64,000 bases of DNA from contig NZ_CAKZJO010000038.1 of the NCBI RefSeq assembly GCF_936943645.1, positions 1 to 64,000 on the forward strand, written 5' to 3'. The translations under genes and the position numbers were made by a program. Source of the DNA: an uncultured Bradyrhizobium sp. (lineage in GTDB: Bacteria; Pseudomonadota; Alphaproteobacteria; Rhizobiales; Xanthobacteraceae). Numbering within the stretch: the first letter of the stretch is position 1; each line of letters begins with the position of its first letter. Below are positions 7,813 through 16,452 of the stretch, in pieces. Under the pieces are notes generated by a model that saw only the letters and a list, made by a program, of their open reading frames with translations, was not told the origin of the DNA and ran no database searches.

Positions 7813-8235
7813 ATGAAACATGTCGGAAACTGCTTCTGCGGCGCGGTGACGGTCGAGGTCACGGGTGCGCCGGAGGCGATGGGCTACTGCCATTGCCGGT
7901 CCTGCCGGTCGTGGTCGGGCGGTCCGGTCAACGCCTTCAGCCTGTGGAAGCCCGAGGCCGTGCGCGTCACCGAGGGCGCGGAGAATGTCGCGACCTTCGC
8001 CAAGACGCCGCTGAGCCAGCGGCAGTTCTGCAAGAAATGCGGCGGTCATCTCATGACCAACCATCCGCCGCTCGGCCTGGTCGACGTCTTCACCGCCACC
8101 ATCCCGACGCTCGCATTCGCGCCCGGCGTTCACGTCAACTATGCCGAGACCGTGCTGCCGATGCGCGACGGCCTGCCCAAGCTGAAGGATTTTCCGGCCG
8201 AGTTCGGCGGCAGCGGCGAGATGATGCAGGAGTAG
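7813..8235 (+). CDS. GFA-family (glutathione-dependent formaldehyde-activating-like) zinc protein
   Basis: A 140-residue CENP-V/GFA-fold protein. The zinc ligands are visible: 'NCFCGAV' near the N-terminus, 'CHCRSCRSWSG' at about residues 27-37, and 'FCKKCGGHLMT' at about 73-83. Length is normal. Annotated relatives are called formaldehyde-activating enzymes, but most have no proven activity. ATG 7813 is followed at once by the family's usual first strand. It stands alone, convergent with the small Cys-rich protein gene at 8302. Confidence 0.85.
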   Translation: MKHVGNCFCGAVTVEVTGAPEAMGYCHCRSCRSWSGGPVNAFSLWKPEAVRVTEGAENVATFAKTPLSQRQFCKKCGGHLMTNHPPLGLVDVFTATIPTLAFAPGVHVNYAETVLPMRDGLPKLKDFPAEFGGSGEMMQE

Positions 8236-8249
8236 CAGCGCCGGGGGGT

Positions 8250-8277
8250 GAGAGGGCGGCAGCGCGCCGCTCCTCTC
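8250..8277. terminator. hairpin between convergent genes
   Basis: GAGAGGGCGGC and GCCGCTCCTCTC pair with one bulged base around a short loop, 15 bases after the GFA stop and 25 bases before the stop of the next minus-strand gene. Position suggests a bidirectional terminator; there is no clear T-run. Confidence 0.5.
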
Positions 8278-8301
8278 TTACTTCGCGAGAACGACGACGG
8301 A

Positions 8302-8526
8302 TCAGCCGCCGCGGGATTCAACGACCTTGCGGCAGCTGTCCGAGAGCTTCGACTTGTTCTCGCGCAGGCAGGCGTTCATCTGCGGCGGCTTGCCGATATG
8401 CTCGGCGCAGAATTTGCTGGCGTCGCCGCGACAGGCCATCTGCTCCTGGACTGACGGACCGGATTGCGCGGCAGCGGGCAGGGCGGCAGCAGCGAGCAGC
8501 AGCGCGGCAAGAACCGTAATCTTCAT
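8302..8526 (-). CDS. small secreted Cys-rich-repeat protein
   Basis: A 74-residue protein. A signal peptide (MKITVLAALLLAAAALPAAAQ) precedes a 53-residue mature part with four Cys ('MACRGDASKFCAEHIGKPPQMNACLRENKSKLSDSCRKV'), the spacing of the small Cys-rich/Golgi-apparatus-protein-like repeat seen in many bradyrhizobial periplasmic peptides. Two disulfides are likely. Function is unknown. It is a single gene with its own promoter region in the 8527-8763 gap. Confidence 0.8.
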   Translation of the reverse strand: MKITVLAALLLAAAALPAAAQSGPSVQEQMACRGDASKFCAEHIGKPPQMNACLRENKSKLSDSCRKVVESRGG

Positions 8527-8763
8527 AAAGCACCTCTTCTGGAATCCTCGTTGGTCCCGACCGGGATCAATCGGGCCGGACCATCCCGCGAAGGCCGGGC
8601 GGGGGTCCATGCCATGTTCATGGCACCGGCAGGCCCTGGGGGGCGCGGTACCCCCATCTTCATGGCATGTATCCGCGCGCCGTCTTTTGTCATTCAGGCT
8701 GCACCTCGGCTGCGAAACCCGGTGATTGCATCGGGACGCCGAACGGGAAGCAGGAGAGCAAGA

Positions 8764-9069
8764 ATGTCGAAGAGAGCTGGAGCGCTGAGCGCAAGGCTGA
8801 CGGTCACGGCACTGACGGTCATGGCGCTCGCGGGCGCGGCGATGGTGTCGCTGGGCACGAGCCCGGCGCAGGCGGTGGTCTATTGCAAGACTGTCGGCGT
8901 GCCCAAGGGCTGCGTGGTGCGGCCGACGGCGGCGGTGGTGGTTGCCCCGGGAGCGCCGGTTGCGGCCGCGGCGGTCGCAACGCCCGGCGTCGGTGCGCCC
9001 GGTGTCGGCGTCCGCGCGGGAACGCCGATGAATCGCGGCGGTCCGGTCAATCGCGTCGGCGTGCGCTGA
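8764..9069 (+). CDS. small secreted low-complexity protein
   Basis: A 101-residue protein with a signal peptide (about residues 1-37, ending 'SPAQA'). The mature part has two Cys in 'VVYCKTVGVPKGCVVRP', then a Pro/Ala/Val/Gly-rich tail ('GVGAPGVGVRAGTPMNRGG'). Similar short proteins are common in Bradyrhizobium; none has a known job. Start ATG 8764 follows 'aggagagcaag'. The gap before it (8527-8763) holds only a small palindrome around GCCATG/CATGGC at about 8609-8626. Confidence 0.65.
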   Translation: MSKRAGALSARLTVTALTVMALAGAAMVSLGTSPAQAVVYCKTVGVPKGCVVRPTAAVVVAPGAPVAAAAVATPGVGAPGVGVRAGTPMNRGGPVNRVGVR

Positions 9070-9072
9070 TTG

Positions 9073-9250
9073 CTTCTTCACCTCGCCCCGCTTGCGGGGA
9101 GAGGTCGAATTCGAGCGGAGCTCGAATTCGGGTGAGGGGGACTCTCCACGAATCCAACTGCCTCTGTCCCTGTGGAGACTCCCCCTCACCCCGATTCTCC
9201 CGGCGCGAGCGAAGCTCGTCGCGGCCCCGCAAGCGGGGCGAGGGAGAAGA
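9073..9250. repeat. long palindromic intergenic element
   Basis: About 175 bases whose two ends are inverted copies ('cttcacctcgccccgcttgc' against 'gcaagcggggcgagggagaag'), with inner inverted segments around 'gggtgagggggactctcca' / 'tggagactccccctcacccc'. I recognise the 'gtgagggggactctcc' core as a very common bradyrhizobial repeat. The RNA would fold into a long hairpin. The rest of the gap to 9358 shows no gene. Confidence 0.7.
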
Positions 9251-9358
9251 GTTCGGGCCAACGGGGCCTGCGGACGAACACCCCCCGTCCTCCGCAGGCG
9301 ATTTCACCCGGCCCGTCCCCTCTCTCCGTGCGCCCCACACGTTCGGGGAGGGGGTTTT

Positions 9359-11305
9359 TCAGCTCGCAGCCATGTCGCTGTCGGGAAAACGCTGCGGCAA
9401 TTGCAGCCGCACGCGCGTCCCCGAGGCATCGGAGCTCAGGTCGAGCACGGCGCCGCAGCGCGCGGCACGGTTTCTCATGTTTCGCAGGCCGCGCGCGGTC
9501 TGGCCGTTGCGTCCGGCCTCGCCATCGCCGGCAATCGCGAAGCCGTGGCCGTCGTCGGTCACGCTGATCACGCCGTATGGCCCCTCGCCCGCGTCGAACG
9601 TGTCGATGGTCACCGTGATGCGGTGGGCCTGTGCGTGCTTGACCGCATTGGTCACGGCCTCGTCGAGGATGCGCACGATCTGGATGACGTGCCATGGCCT
9701 GAGCTCGGGATGCAGCGGCACGCCCTGCGGGGTCGCCACGCGCCAGTCGAGCGTGATGTCGTGCGGACGCAATTGCGCCGTCGCGCGCTCGCGCCAGGAG
9801 CCGAGCGCGAGCATCAAATCGCCGCCGATGTCGTCCATGGAATCGATGACGAGACGCAGATCCTTCAGCGCGGCCCGGGCGGCATCTGTGATGGTCGCGC
9901 CGTCCTGGCCGCGCTCGGAGAGTGCGACGATGCTGACGAGCTGGCCGCCGAGGCCGTCATGCAGGTCGCGCATCAGGCGCGTGCGCTCGTTGGCGAGCGC
10001 GGCGGCGCGGGCGCGCTCCTCCTCGCGGGCAAAGCTCGCCTTCAGCCGCTCCTCGGCCTCGCGCACGCGCGTCACGAGCTGGCCGGCAAAGCTGTCGACC
10101 TGGTTCAGCGCGCGGGCGAAGCGCCAGGTCAGCCCGGCGCCGATCGCGACCAGCATCGCCGAATAGGACAGGCGCGAGACGAAGATGCGCTCGTTGGTCA
10201 CGATCTCGGACACCGAGAGCATGTCGTGCACCCAGCAGGTCAGCACGATGGTCACCGCGCAGCCGATCGTGAAGCTCGCCGCGTCCTGGCGCCGCACCAC
10301 TGCGGCCGCGGTGACGCAGGCCATCAGGAACAGGCAGATCCCGACCGTGGGGATGCCAAGCAGCAGAAACAGGATGCGCGGCAGTGGCGGCCCGGCGATC
10401 AGGCCGACCACGAACACGATCAGCCCCGGGGCGAACAGCAGCGTGCCGTAGCGCGGCCAGCGCCAGCCGAAGAACAGCACGCCGAACACGACGATCAGCG
10501 CACTCTCGATCGGTGCGGAGGCCAGCAGCACGGCGGCGAGCCGGGACACGGTGGCCGGCGGCACCGGCGGCGGCATGAAGGCCTGCATGACCCCGAGCAC
10601 CATCGCCACCGCCAGCACGCCGTAAACCGGCTCGCGACGCCGCATCAGCCACATGATCGCGAGGATGACGGCGAGGATCGACTGCCAGGCCGAGAATACC
10701 ACCGGCAGGGTGACGAACAGCAGCGTGCGGGTCTCAAAGGCCGGACGCAAGGCGGCATCCGGACCGACATAGACCGTGTCGAGAAAGCCCTTGAGGGGTC
10801 CCCACACGAACAGCCGCACCGTGATCTCGTTGGCGCCTTCGCGCAGCAGCGAGGCGGGGATCGCCGCGATCTGCGGCGTGTTGCGGTCGGGCCGGTTGGC
10901 ATTGGCATCGCGCCGGGAGTCGAGCACGACGACGCCGTCGACGGCGACCTCCACGGCGTTGCTGAAGCGCGGCAGATACACCGACCACCCCGCCGCCGCA
11001 TCGCCGCGGCGGAACGTGAAGCTGCCGGTGTAGAACGGCGGATCGTCCAGGGAATAGCGCGACGTCGTGAAATGCGGCAGCGTCACCGGACGCGTCACGC
11101 CGTTCTCCCGCAGCGAAAATCCGTTCAGCGCAAGCTCGTCGGGGTCGATCGGCTGCAGCAACCCCAGCCCGACGATGGTGATGACCACGATCAGGACCTG
11201 GAGCAGCAGATAGGGTACGAGGCGCGAGGCGATCAGCTGGCGCCGCGGACGCGCAGGTGCCTTGCCAGGTGCCTTGATCGATGCTTTGGCCGTGACCTCG
11301 CTCAC
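9359..11305 (-). CDS. membrane sensor histidine kinase, NarL-partner (HisKA_3) type
   Basis: A 648-residue kinase. Residues about 25-50 form a membrane segment, followed by a periplasmic domain of about 160 residues with a beta-sandwich look ('YTGSFTFRRGDAAAGWSVYLPRFSNAVEVAVDG'), like 7TMR-DISM extracellular domains. A run of membrane segments lies at about 200-400, then a coiled coil, an H-box 'ERTRLMRDLHDGLGGQLVS' and a GHKL ATPase 'DEAVTNAVKHAQAHRI...VTDDGHGF...GLRNMRNRAA'. It partners the response regulator at 11302, with a four-base overlap. The ligand is unknown; the DISM-like fold usually binds small molecules. Confidence 0.9.
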   Translation of the reverse strand: MSEVTAKASIKAPGKAPARPRRQLIASRLVPYLLLQVLIVVITIVGLGLLQPIDPDELALNGFSLRENGVTRPVTLPHFTTSRYSLDDPPFYTGSFTFRRGDAAAGWSVYLPRFSNAVEVAVDGVVVLDSRRDANANRPDRNTPQIAAIPASLLREGANEITVRLFVWGPLKGFLDTVYVGPDAALRPAFETRTLLFVTLPVVFSAWQSILAVILAIMWLMRRREPVYGVLAVAMVLGVMQAFMPPPVPPATVSRLAAVLLASAPIESALIVVFGVLFFGWRWPRYGTLLFAPGLIVFVVGLIAGPPLPRILFLLLGIPTVGICLFLMACVTAAAVVRRQDAASFTIGCAVTIVLTCWVHDMLSVSEIVTNERIFVSRLSYSAMLVAIGAGLTWRFARALNQVDSFAGQLVTRVREAEERLKASFAREEERARAAALANERTRLMRDLHDGLGGQLVSIVALSERGQDGATITDAARAALKDLRLVIDSMDDIGGDLMLALGSWRERATAQLRPHDITLDWRVATPQGVPLHPELRPWHVIQIVRILDEAVTNAVKHAQAHRITVTIDTFDAGEGPYGVISVTDDGHGFAIAGDGEAGRNGQTARGLRNMRNRAARCGAVLDLSSDASGTRVRLQLPQRFPDSDMAAS

Positions 11306-11991
11306 AGCTTGATCAGGCCTTGCTGCACCGCCTCGAACACCGCTTCGCTGCGCGTGTGCACTTCGAGCTTGCGATAGATGTTCTTGATGTGGCCGGGCAC
11401 GGTCTGCTTGGAGAGGCCGAGATGGCTCGCGATCTCGGCATAGCTGAAGCCCTTGGCGATGCCCCAGAGGATGTCGATCTCGCGCGGCGTGAGCTTCGCG
11501 GTGTTGAGCACGGGTCCTGGCGGCGGTTCCGCCGAGCTCTGCGCGGCACCCTGGGTCCGGCGCACGATGAAGCGCGCGATCGAGGCCGAGATCGGCGAAT
11601 GGCCGGCAACGAGATCGCGCACGGTGGTGGCGATGTCGGTGGGGAAGGCGTCCTTGAGCAGATAGCCGGTGGCGCCGACCGTGATCGCGGAGATCACGCT
11701 CTCCTCGTCGCCGAGGGCGGAGATCACCATGATCTCGGTGTCGGGAAAGCGCTGCCGCATCTCGCGGATGAGCTCGATGCCGTGGCCATCGGGCAGCCGC
11801 AGGTCGGTCAGCAGCACGCGTGGCGCGCCGGCGGCCAGGGCCGACCGGGCTTCACCGAGCGTGCCGGCGCTGCGCACCTGATAGCCGGCCTTGACCAGCG
11901 CATCCTGGAGCCGCCAGCAGGTCGGCGCGTCGTCCTCGACGAGGAGGATGGTGATGACGTCACCCGTCTCGCCTTGTTCGGTCATGATCAT
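11302..11991 (-). CDS. NarL/FixJ-family response regulator
   Basis: A 229-residue regulator with a receiver domain (acidic pocket 'LLVEDDAP', phospho-acceptor D63 in 'LLTDLRLPDGHG', Lys in 'YLLKDAFP') and a C-terminal LuxR-type HTH ('LTPREIDILWGIAKGFSYAEIASHLGLSKQTVPGHIKNIYRKLEV'). It is the first gene of a two-gene operon with the kinase (ATG of the kinase overlaps its stop). 'TVPGHI' replaces the common 'TVKTHI/TVKGHI' in the recognition helix. Confidence 0.95.
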   Translation of the reverse strand: MIMTEQGETGDVITILLVEDDAPTCWRLQDALVKAGYQVRSAGTLGEARSALAAGAPRVLLTDLRLPDGHGIELIREMRQRFPDTEIMVISALGDEESVISAITVGATGYLLKDAFPTDIATTVRDLVAGHSPISASIARFIVRRTQGAAQSSAEPPPGPVLNTAKLTPREIDILWGIAKGFSYAEIASHLGLSKQTVPGHIKNIYRKLEVHTRSEAVFEAVQQGLIKL

Positions 11992-12113
11992 GGTCCCGCG
12001 CCCGCGTGTCCCCCGCGGCGCAAGGGCAAGTCTAGCTGCCGCGCGGATGCCACGACACCCATAATCATGGGGGCGGCAAGCCTTTCGTAACGCGGCCCAC
12101 CGCGCCGGTCATG

Positions 12114-14879
12114 CTATTTGTTCGCCGGCGAGGACGCCGGCGTGCCGGGTGCCGGCAGCCGCTGGACGGTAATCCGCGCCGTGCCACTGTTGTTCTTGTA
12201 GTATTGATCGTCCGGTCCGAAAAAGTCCGCGTATCTCGCCGGGAATACCCACTGCAGGAATCCCGGCAGGATCTGCACCGCGTCGTTGACGTGGAAGAAC
12301 AGCTCGCCGGAGTCGGGCGCCACGAATTCGGCGACCATCCGCTTTGCCAGTTTCTGCGTGTCCCAGACCTTGCGGGCCGTATCGCTGTCCGGGAGCGCAT
12401 CGAACGTGCCCATCCCCGCCACGTCGCTTCTGAGCTTCTTCAGCTTCTCCGTGTCGAGGGGATCCGGCAGCTCCGTTGCATCTTCCACGTGCACGGGAAA
12501 TCTGTTCTTCGACTTGTCATTGTCCTTTTCGGCAGCGAGAAACGGATTCATCCTGCGCGGCAGCTCGTCGGCGGACATCGTGTTCACGGCTTGCAGCGGT
12601 TGATCGTTCAAGCCCTTCTCGCCGACGCGCACCAGCGGCTGGAACCAGTCCGCACCGAACAGCCGCCGAAACGGCAGGGCGGCGTAGTGATGTGTTTCGT
12701 AGGTCTGGAATCCGTTGACGCCGGTCATGATCGTGCGGTCGAACCAGGGGTCCTCCATGTCGATCCAGACGCGGTATTTGCGGCCCTTCTCGACCGAGAG
12801 CCTGCTTGCCCAGCAGAACTGGTCGACCTTGAACAATTCGGTCGCCTGGACGGCGTTGTCACCGACCGGAATCGTCGGCGCGATATTCGCCGACGCCTTT
12901 GCTCCTGTCCCGCTTTTCGCTCTTGTTTCCGGGCTCTCGCAGACCTGCCCCGTTGCGAGGCGCCAGGTGAAGAAGCTGCTCGAGCCGATCAGGAGCGCCA
13001 AGCCGTAGATCGCGATGATGGCGACGACCGGTATGATGAATTTGGCGAACGGGACGTGTATCCACCAGGCGTTCCCCTGCATGAAGCCGCCGAATCTGAT
13101 CAACAGGTTCAGCCTGCCGAGGTTCTTCAGGCTCGCCTTGCGATCCGGTCGGTACCAGGCGAGCCGCGCGCGCTCCTGGATGCCGTCGCGCAGCCGGGCG
13201 TTCACACGCCAGACGCCCCGCGTCAGGAGTACGACGATCAAGGTCAGCGTGGGATAGTAGAGCGCGATGTCGAGCCAAGGTCCGGCATAGGACGGCATTA
13301 CGTTCCTGAGCAGGTTGGCGATGGACCCGATCACGGCACCGAGGCCCCAGTCGATGTCGGTGACGATCCGCAGCAGGAGCGTATCGCGCAGGCCGTTATT
13401 CACCGACAATTCGACGATCTTGCGCGCGATCCACGGCCAGGCCACGATCACGCCCGCCATGACGAGCAGAGAGAAATAGGCCACGCGTCGCCACCACACG
13501 GCGCCGTGCGCGAGTTTGACCATCTCGTCGTTGGGCGTTGCCATTGCGGTGAATGCGTCGGCGTCCGCCTCGCCTGCCGGGCCCTTCTTTTCAAGATAGG
13601 CGTCTTGCATTGCCTTGTGCGTGGAGTCGTCGGTGAGCTCCTGGATGCTTCCGTCCGGCATCAGCACGCGCGCGTTCGCGGGAAGCATGATTGGTGCGTA
13701 GTCGTCGCATCCGAACAGCATCCGCTCGACCGCCGAGAAGTGAACCACCGGCGTGCCGCCGTTGGCCTTGCTTTCCAGGATCGGGCGCGGATCGTAGCGG
13801 TAGAACACCGCCGCGCCGCTGCGCGAATCGTGCCGGGGGCCGAGCGCCGATTGCCGGTCGCGGAACCGCTCGATCGTGCCGTCCTGGAAACGCAATTTGC
13901 CGTCGAGCTGGTCGACCATCCAGACCAGTGGAACGAAGGACAGCGTCGATTCCGGATAGCCGCCGCCGATGTCGGAATGCACGCCGGCAAACCACACTTC
14001 CTTGACGACCTGATGCGTCCGTTTCAGATTTCTCTGGTCGATCCGTAACGGATGGAAGGTGGTGCGTTCATCGTCCAGCGCCAGCGCGTGGTAGGCGCGC
14101 TTCACTGCGTGCGAGAGCTCGTGGTTGCGAAACGAGATCGGCCAGACGGACCAGTCGATCGCGACGCGCAGCTCCTCGAGCGGAACGCCGAATGCCTCGA
14201 CCGTGTCGAACAGTCCGAGAAATTCGATCTTGACGTTCCTCCGGCCCGCCATGGCCTTGCGGACCGTGCAATAGGAGCGGTGACCGCAGATGAAATGATA
14301 GAGGAGAAGCAGCAGGTCGCGAATCCAGCGTGCAAACCAGATCGTCGGAAGGCTCCAATAGCCGACCGACTTCTTGCGATAGGCCCGCCACGCCGCCATG
14401 GCGTTGCGCTCCATCTCGGCATGCGAGACCGGTACGTTCTCGATCTCCGCGGGCACGAGGCCCTGACTTGCGATCAGCGCAGCCAGTGTGCGCACGGTGA
14501 AGGCGCCGCGGCTGAAGCCGAAGATGTAGATCTCGTCGCCCGGTCGCCAGTTCCAGCACAGGAAACGATAGAGCTTGCGGACGTTGGAGGGCACACCGAT
14601 GCCGGTGGCGCCGTCCAGCGCGGCAAGTGGCGCCCAGCCGGCTGTGCCGACGCCTTTGATGTAGTAGGCGATCTGGTCCGGCTGGGTGTGGTCGAGCGCC
14701 TCGTAGAGACGCCAGACGCTGGATTCCTGGGTGGTGAACGCATTGCCGGTGCCGTCGGCAAACAGCACCAGCTTGCGATTTGATTGGCCGGCAGCCGCAT
14801 TTCCGCGGGCATTCGCGGCACTGGACGCCCGTTGCGGCTCGGGAGACTCGGAATTGCGGCCGATATCATGATGCGTCAT
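12114..14879 (-). CDS. large DUF2235 (alpha/beta-hydrolase-like) membrane protein
   Basis: A 921-residue protein. The N-terminal half is a DUF2235 domain: 'NRKLVLFADGTGN' and the nucleophile elbow GFSRGAF with Ser123, plus 'WFAGVHSDIGGGYPE' with the later acid/His region. The family contains Tle1-like lipases delivered by type VI secretion. Here about three membrane segments follow (roughly residues 460-485, 530-555 and 615-640) and then a C-terminal domain of about 280 residues that I do not recognise. No type VI genes are nearby, so a membrane-bound cytosol-facing esterase/lipase is as likely as an effector. GGAGG stands just before ATG 14879. Confidence 0.8.
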   Translation of the reverse strand: MTHHDIGRNSESPEPQRASSAANARGNAAAGQSNRKLVLFADGTGNAFTTQESSVWRLYEALDHTQPDQIAYYIKGVGTAGWAPLAALDGATGIGVPSNVRKLYRFLCWNWRPGDEIYIFGFSRGAFTVRTLAALIASQGLVPAEIENVPVSHAEMERNAMAAWRAYRKKSVGYWSLPTIWFARWIRDLLLLLYHFICGHRSYCTVRKAMAGRRNVKIEFLGLFDTVEAFGVPLEELRVAIDWSVWPISFRNHELSHAVKRAYHALALDDERTTFHPLRIDQRNLKRTHQVVKEVWFAGVHSDIGGGYPESTLSFVPLVWMVDQLDGKLRFQDGTIERFRDRQSALGPRHDSRSGAAVFYRYDPRPILESKANGGTPVVHFSAVERMLFGCDDYAPIMLPANARVLMPDGSIQELTDDSTHKAMQDAYLEKKGPAGEADADAFTAMATPNDEMVKLAHGAVWWRRVAYFSLLVMAGVIVAWPWIARKIVELSVNNGLRDTLLLRIVTDIDWGLGAVIGSIANLLRNVMPSYAGPWLDIALYYPTLTLIVVLLTRGVWRVNARLRDGIQERARLAWYRPDRKASLKNLGRLNLLIRFGGFMQGNAWWIHVPFAKFIIPVVAIIAIYGLALLIGSSSFFTWRLATGQVCESPETRAKSGTGAKASANIAPTIPVGDNAVQATELFKVDQFCWASRLSVEKGRKYRVWIDMEDPWFDRTIMTGVNGFQTYETHHYAALPFRRLFGADWFQPLVRVGEKGLNDQPLQAVNTMSADELPRRMNPFLAAEKDNDKSKNRFPVHVEDATELPDPLDTEKLKKLRSDVAGMGTFDALPDSDTARKVWDTQKLAKRMVAEFVAPDSGELFFHVNDAVQILPGFLQWVFPARYADFFGPDDQYYKNNSGTARITVQRLPAPGTPASSPANK

Positions 14880-15047
14880 GGGCCCTCCGGCAACTCGACC
14901 GGGAAAGCGTCAGGCTCAAGCCGGGCTGGACTTCCCGAGGTGTAAAAATCGCTGCGTCATGAAAAGCAGGTGTATTCTGCACTCAATCCCGTCGAGGTAG
15001 CAAGCGGGATCGCGTCAGCCTCGGGCTGAATGGTGCGCCGAGGCGGT

Positions 15048-15278
15048 TTAGACGTCCACCCGCGGCGGCGGATAGCGCCGGGCCAGCATCGACAGCGACA
15101 GACGCCGCTCGTCCGCCGGCAGCTCCAGATAGGCCAGCACAAGCGGCCGCTTCCAGTCACCGATGCCGAAATCCATCGCCGTCCATTTCTGCGGCTCGGG
15201 GCCTTCGAGCCCCCGGACCCAGACGAAATAGCGGGGAAGGTCGTCGGCGTCCGTGTCCGTCGTGCGTCTCCTGGCCAT
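15048..15278 (-). CDS. conserved-looking hypothetical protein, 76 aa
   Basis: A 76-residue soluble protein starting MARRRTTDTDADDLPRYFVW and ending in 'LSLSMLARRYPPPRVDV'. It has no recognised domain. The start at 15278 gives a compact protein; an upstream start at 15368 would add a poorly coding-like extension. It stands alone between the DUF2235 gene and the repeat region. Confidence 0.55.
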   Translation of the reverse strand: MARRRTTDTDADDLPRYFVWVRGLEGPEPQKWTAMDFGIGDWKRPLVLAYLELPADERRLSLSMLARRYPPPRVDV

Positions 15279-15399
15279 CAAGCTGTCCACTGCATCACAT
15301 CGGTTGCCACAGGATATAGGGAGTGGTGGGGCGAAGTCGAATGCCTCGGGACGCGCCGGCCGTGCCATAAGCCTAAATTCTGCTTGACCGAAATTCGGA

Positions 15400-15890
15400 A
15401 ATGTCGTATCTCTCCGTCATCCCGGCCCAAGGAAAAGGGGCGTTTCGCGATCGTCACGATACGCGGGCGGGGTGGCGGTGGACGTGGAGTGCATCGGCGC
15501 GCCAGCAATCGCAGGGCGGGTTTGGCCCGTGAGCAATTGAGCAGCGCGCACACGACCGGTGCGGTCCGCGTACGGCAAAAGCGTGTCGTCCTGACGCCCG
15601 GGGTCTGTGCGTCAAGGCTTGCGGTGGTGAAGCGGCCCAACCGGGCGTGCACCGAGCATCCGCAAGACGACGGGGGCAATAGTGCATCGCTCCCCGGGGA
15701 GAGCACGCCATAAGCCGTCAAACCATCGCGCGGGGAAAGGCCGGGATGTCCCGGGCTGCCCTGTATGCCGCTGTGCATCTGTTTTCGCGCAATTTGCGCA
15801 CAGCGGACCGCGGGTGCCAGCCGGCGCCCGGCCTTCCCTGCGCCCTTGCTTAGGAGAGGGCGTCAAGAGAAGCACAGGACTCGGGCGTCA
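15400..15890. repeat. probable multi-copy bradyrhizobial intergenic element, no gene
   Basis: A stretch of about 490 bases without a convincing gene in either direction; the possible reading frames are rich in Arg, Pro, Cys and Ser and overlap one another. I recognise parts of it ('ccgcgggtgccagccggcgc', 'gacgacgggggcaatagtgc') as sequence that recurs in Bradyrhizobium genomes and is often mis-annotated as small hypothetical proteins. Its left part carries half of the 'cgtcatcccggcc' palindrome. Confidence 0.5.
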
Positions 15891-15959
15891 GGCGCCGCGA
15901 GAGCGCGGAAGCATGTCCAGTTGCTTGAAATCGTGGGGCGTGCCCGCCGATCCTGCCGA

Positions 15960-16262
15960 TCACTGCCACAGTTCGCAGGTCGCCACGCGGTTGATGTCGG
16001 CGAGGCGGCGCGCGGCATCTCCGTGCAGATCGAGGCTTTCGACCAATGTCAGCAGGCGACGATAGGCGCCGTCGGCGGTCTCGACCGGAAGCGGGGCCTC
16101 GTCAAAGGCCTCGACATAGCTGCCGACGATACCGCTGAGCAGGCGGCACAGCCCACGCTGGGCGGGATCGCGCCGGCCGAGCGCCTCGAGCTTGTGCTGA
16201 AAGGTCTGGAAGGTCCGCAAACCGTGGTGCTGTTGCGAAAGCCACGCGTGCAGGTCGTTCAT
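15960..16262 (-). CDS. conserved-looking hypothetical protein, 100 aa
   Basis: A 100-residue mostly helical soluble protein (MNDLHAWLSQQHHGLRTF... ...LHGDAARRLADINRVATCELWQ). It has no recognised motif. Coding texture is normal for the chromosome side, and an AAGGAG-like ribosome site precedes the start at 16262. It is the last gene before the proposed island boundary. Confidence 0.6.
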   Translation of the reverse strand: MNDLHAWLSQQHHGLRTFQTFQHKLEALGRRDPAQRGLCRLLSGIVGSYVEAFDEAPLPVETADGAYRRLLTLVESLDLHGDAARRLADINRVATCELWQ

Positions 16263-16436
16263 ATCTGCTCCTTCGAATAACGGAAGAAGCTACCGGTTTA
16301 TACAGGGGGGATGCGGGGATGGGAAGGGAGAGCAGAGCTTGCTGAGCCGGTCCGTCTTCGCCAAGAGGCTACGCCGGACGCGCTTCGCCCTTCGGTTTAG
16401 CGGGGCTGCGCCACGCGAAGCCCGAAGGGCGAAGCG

Positions 16437-16452
16437 TGGTGCCCCTGGCCGG
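16437..16452 (-). other. tRNA 3'-end fragment, probable attachment site of an integrated island
   Basis: On the minus strand this reads CCGGCCAGGGGCACCA: half of a T-stem, the 3' acceptor strand CAGGGGC, a discriminator A and an encoded CCA. The rest of a tRNA is missing; to the right the sequence breaks off into AT-richer DNA. An acceptor 5' strand would be GCCCCTG, which suits tRNA-Thr, but the identity is not certain. Integrases often use tRNA 3' ends and leave such a fragment at one end. The chromosome would lie left and the island right. Confidence 0.55.

Noticed and set aside
9092..11377. 761-residue plus-strand open frame
   Set aside because: Antisense of the histidine kinase and start of the repeat; Arg/Gln/His/Asp-rich with no domain.
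12111..14048. 645-residue plus-strand open frame
   Set aside because: Antisense of the DUF2235 gene; the latter has clear motifs.
15278..15960. several overlapping small frames in the repeat region
   Set aside because: They overlap in both strands, have odd Arg/Pro/Cys composition, and the DNA looks like a multi-copy non-coding element.
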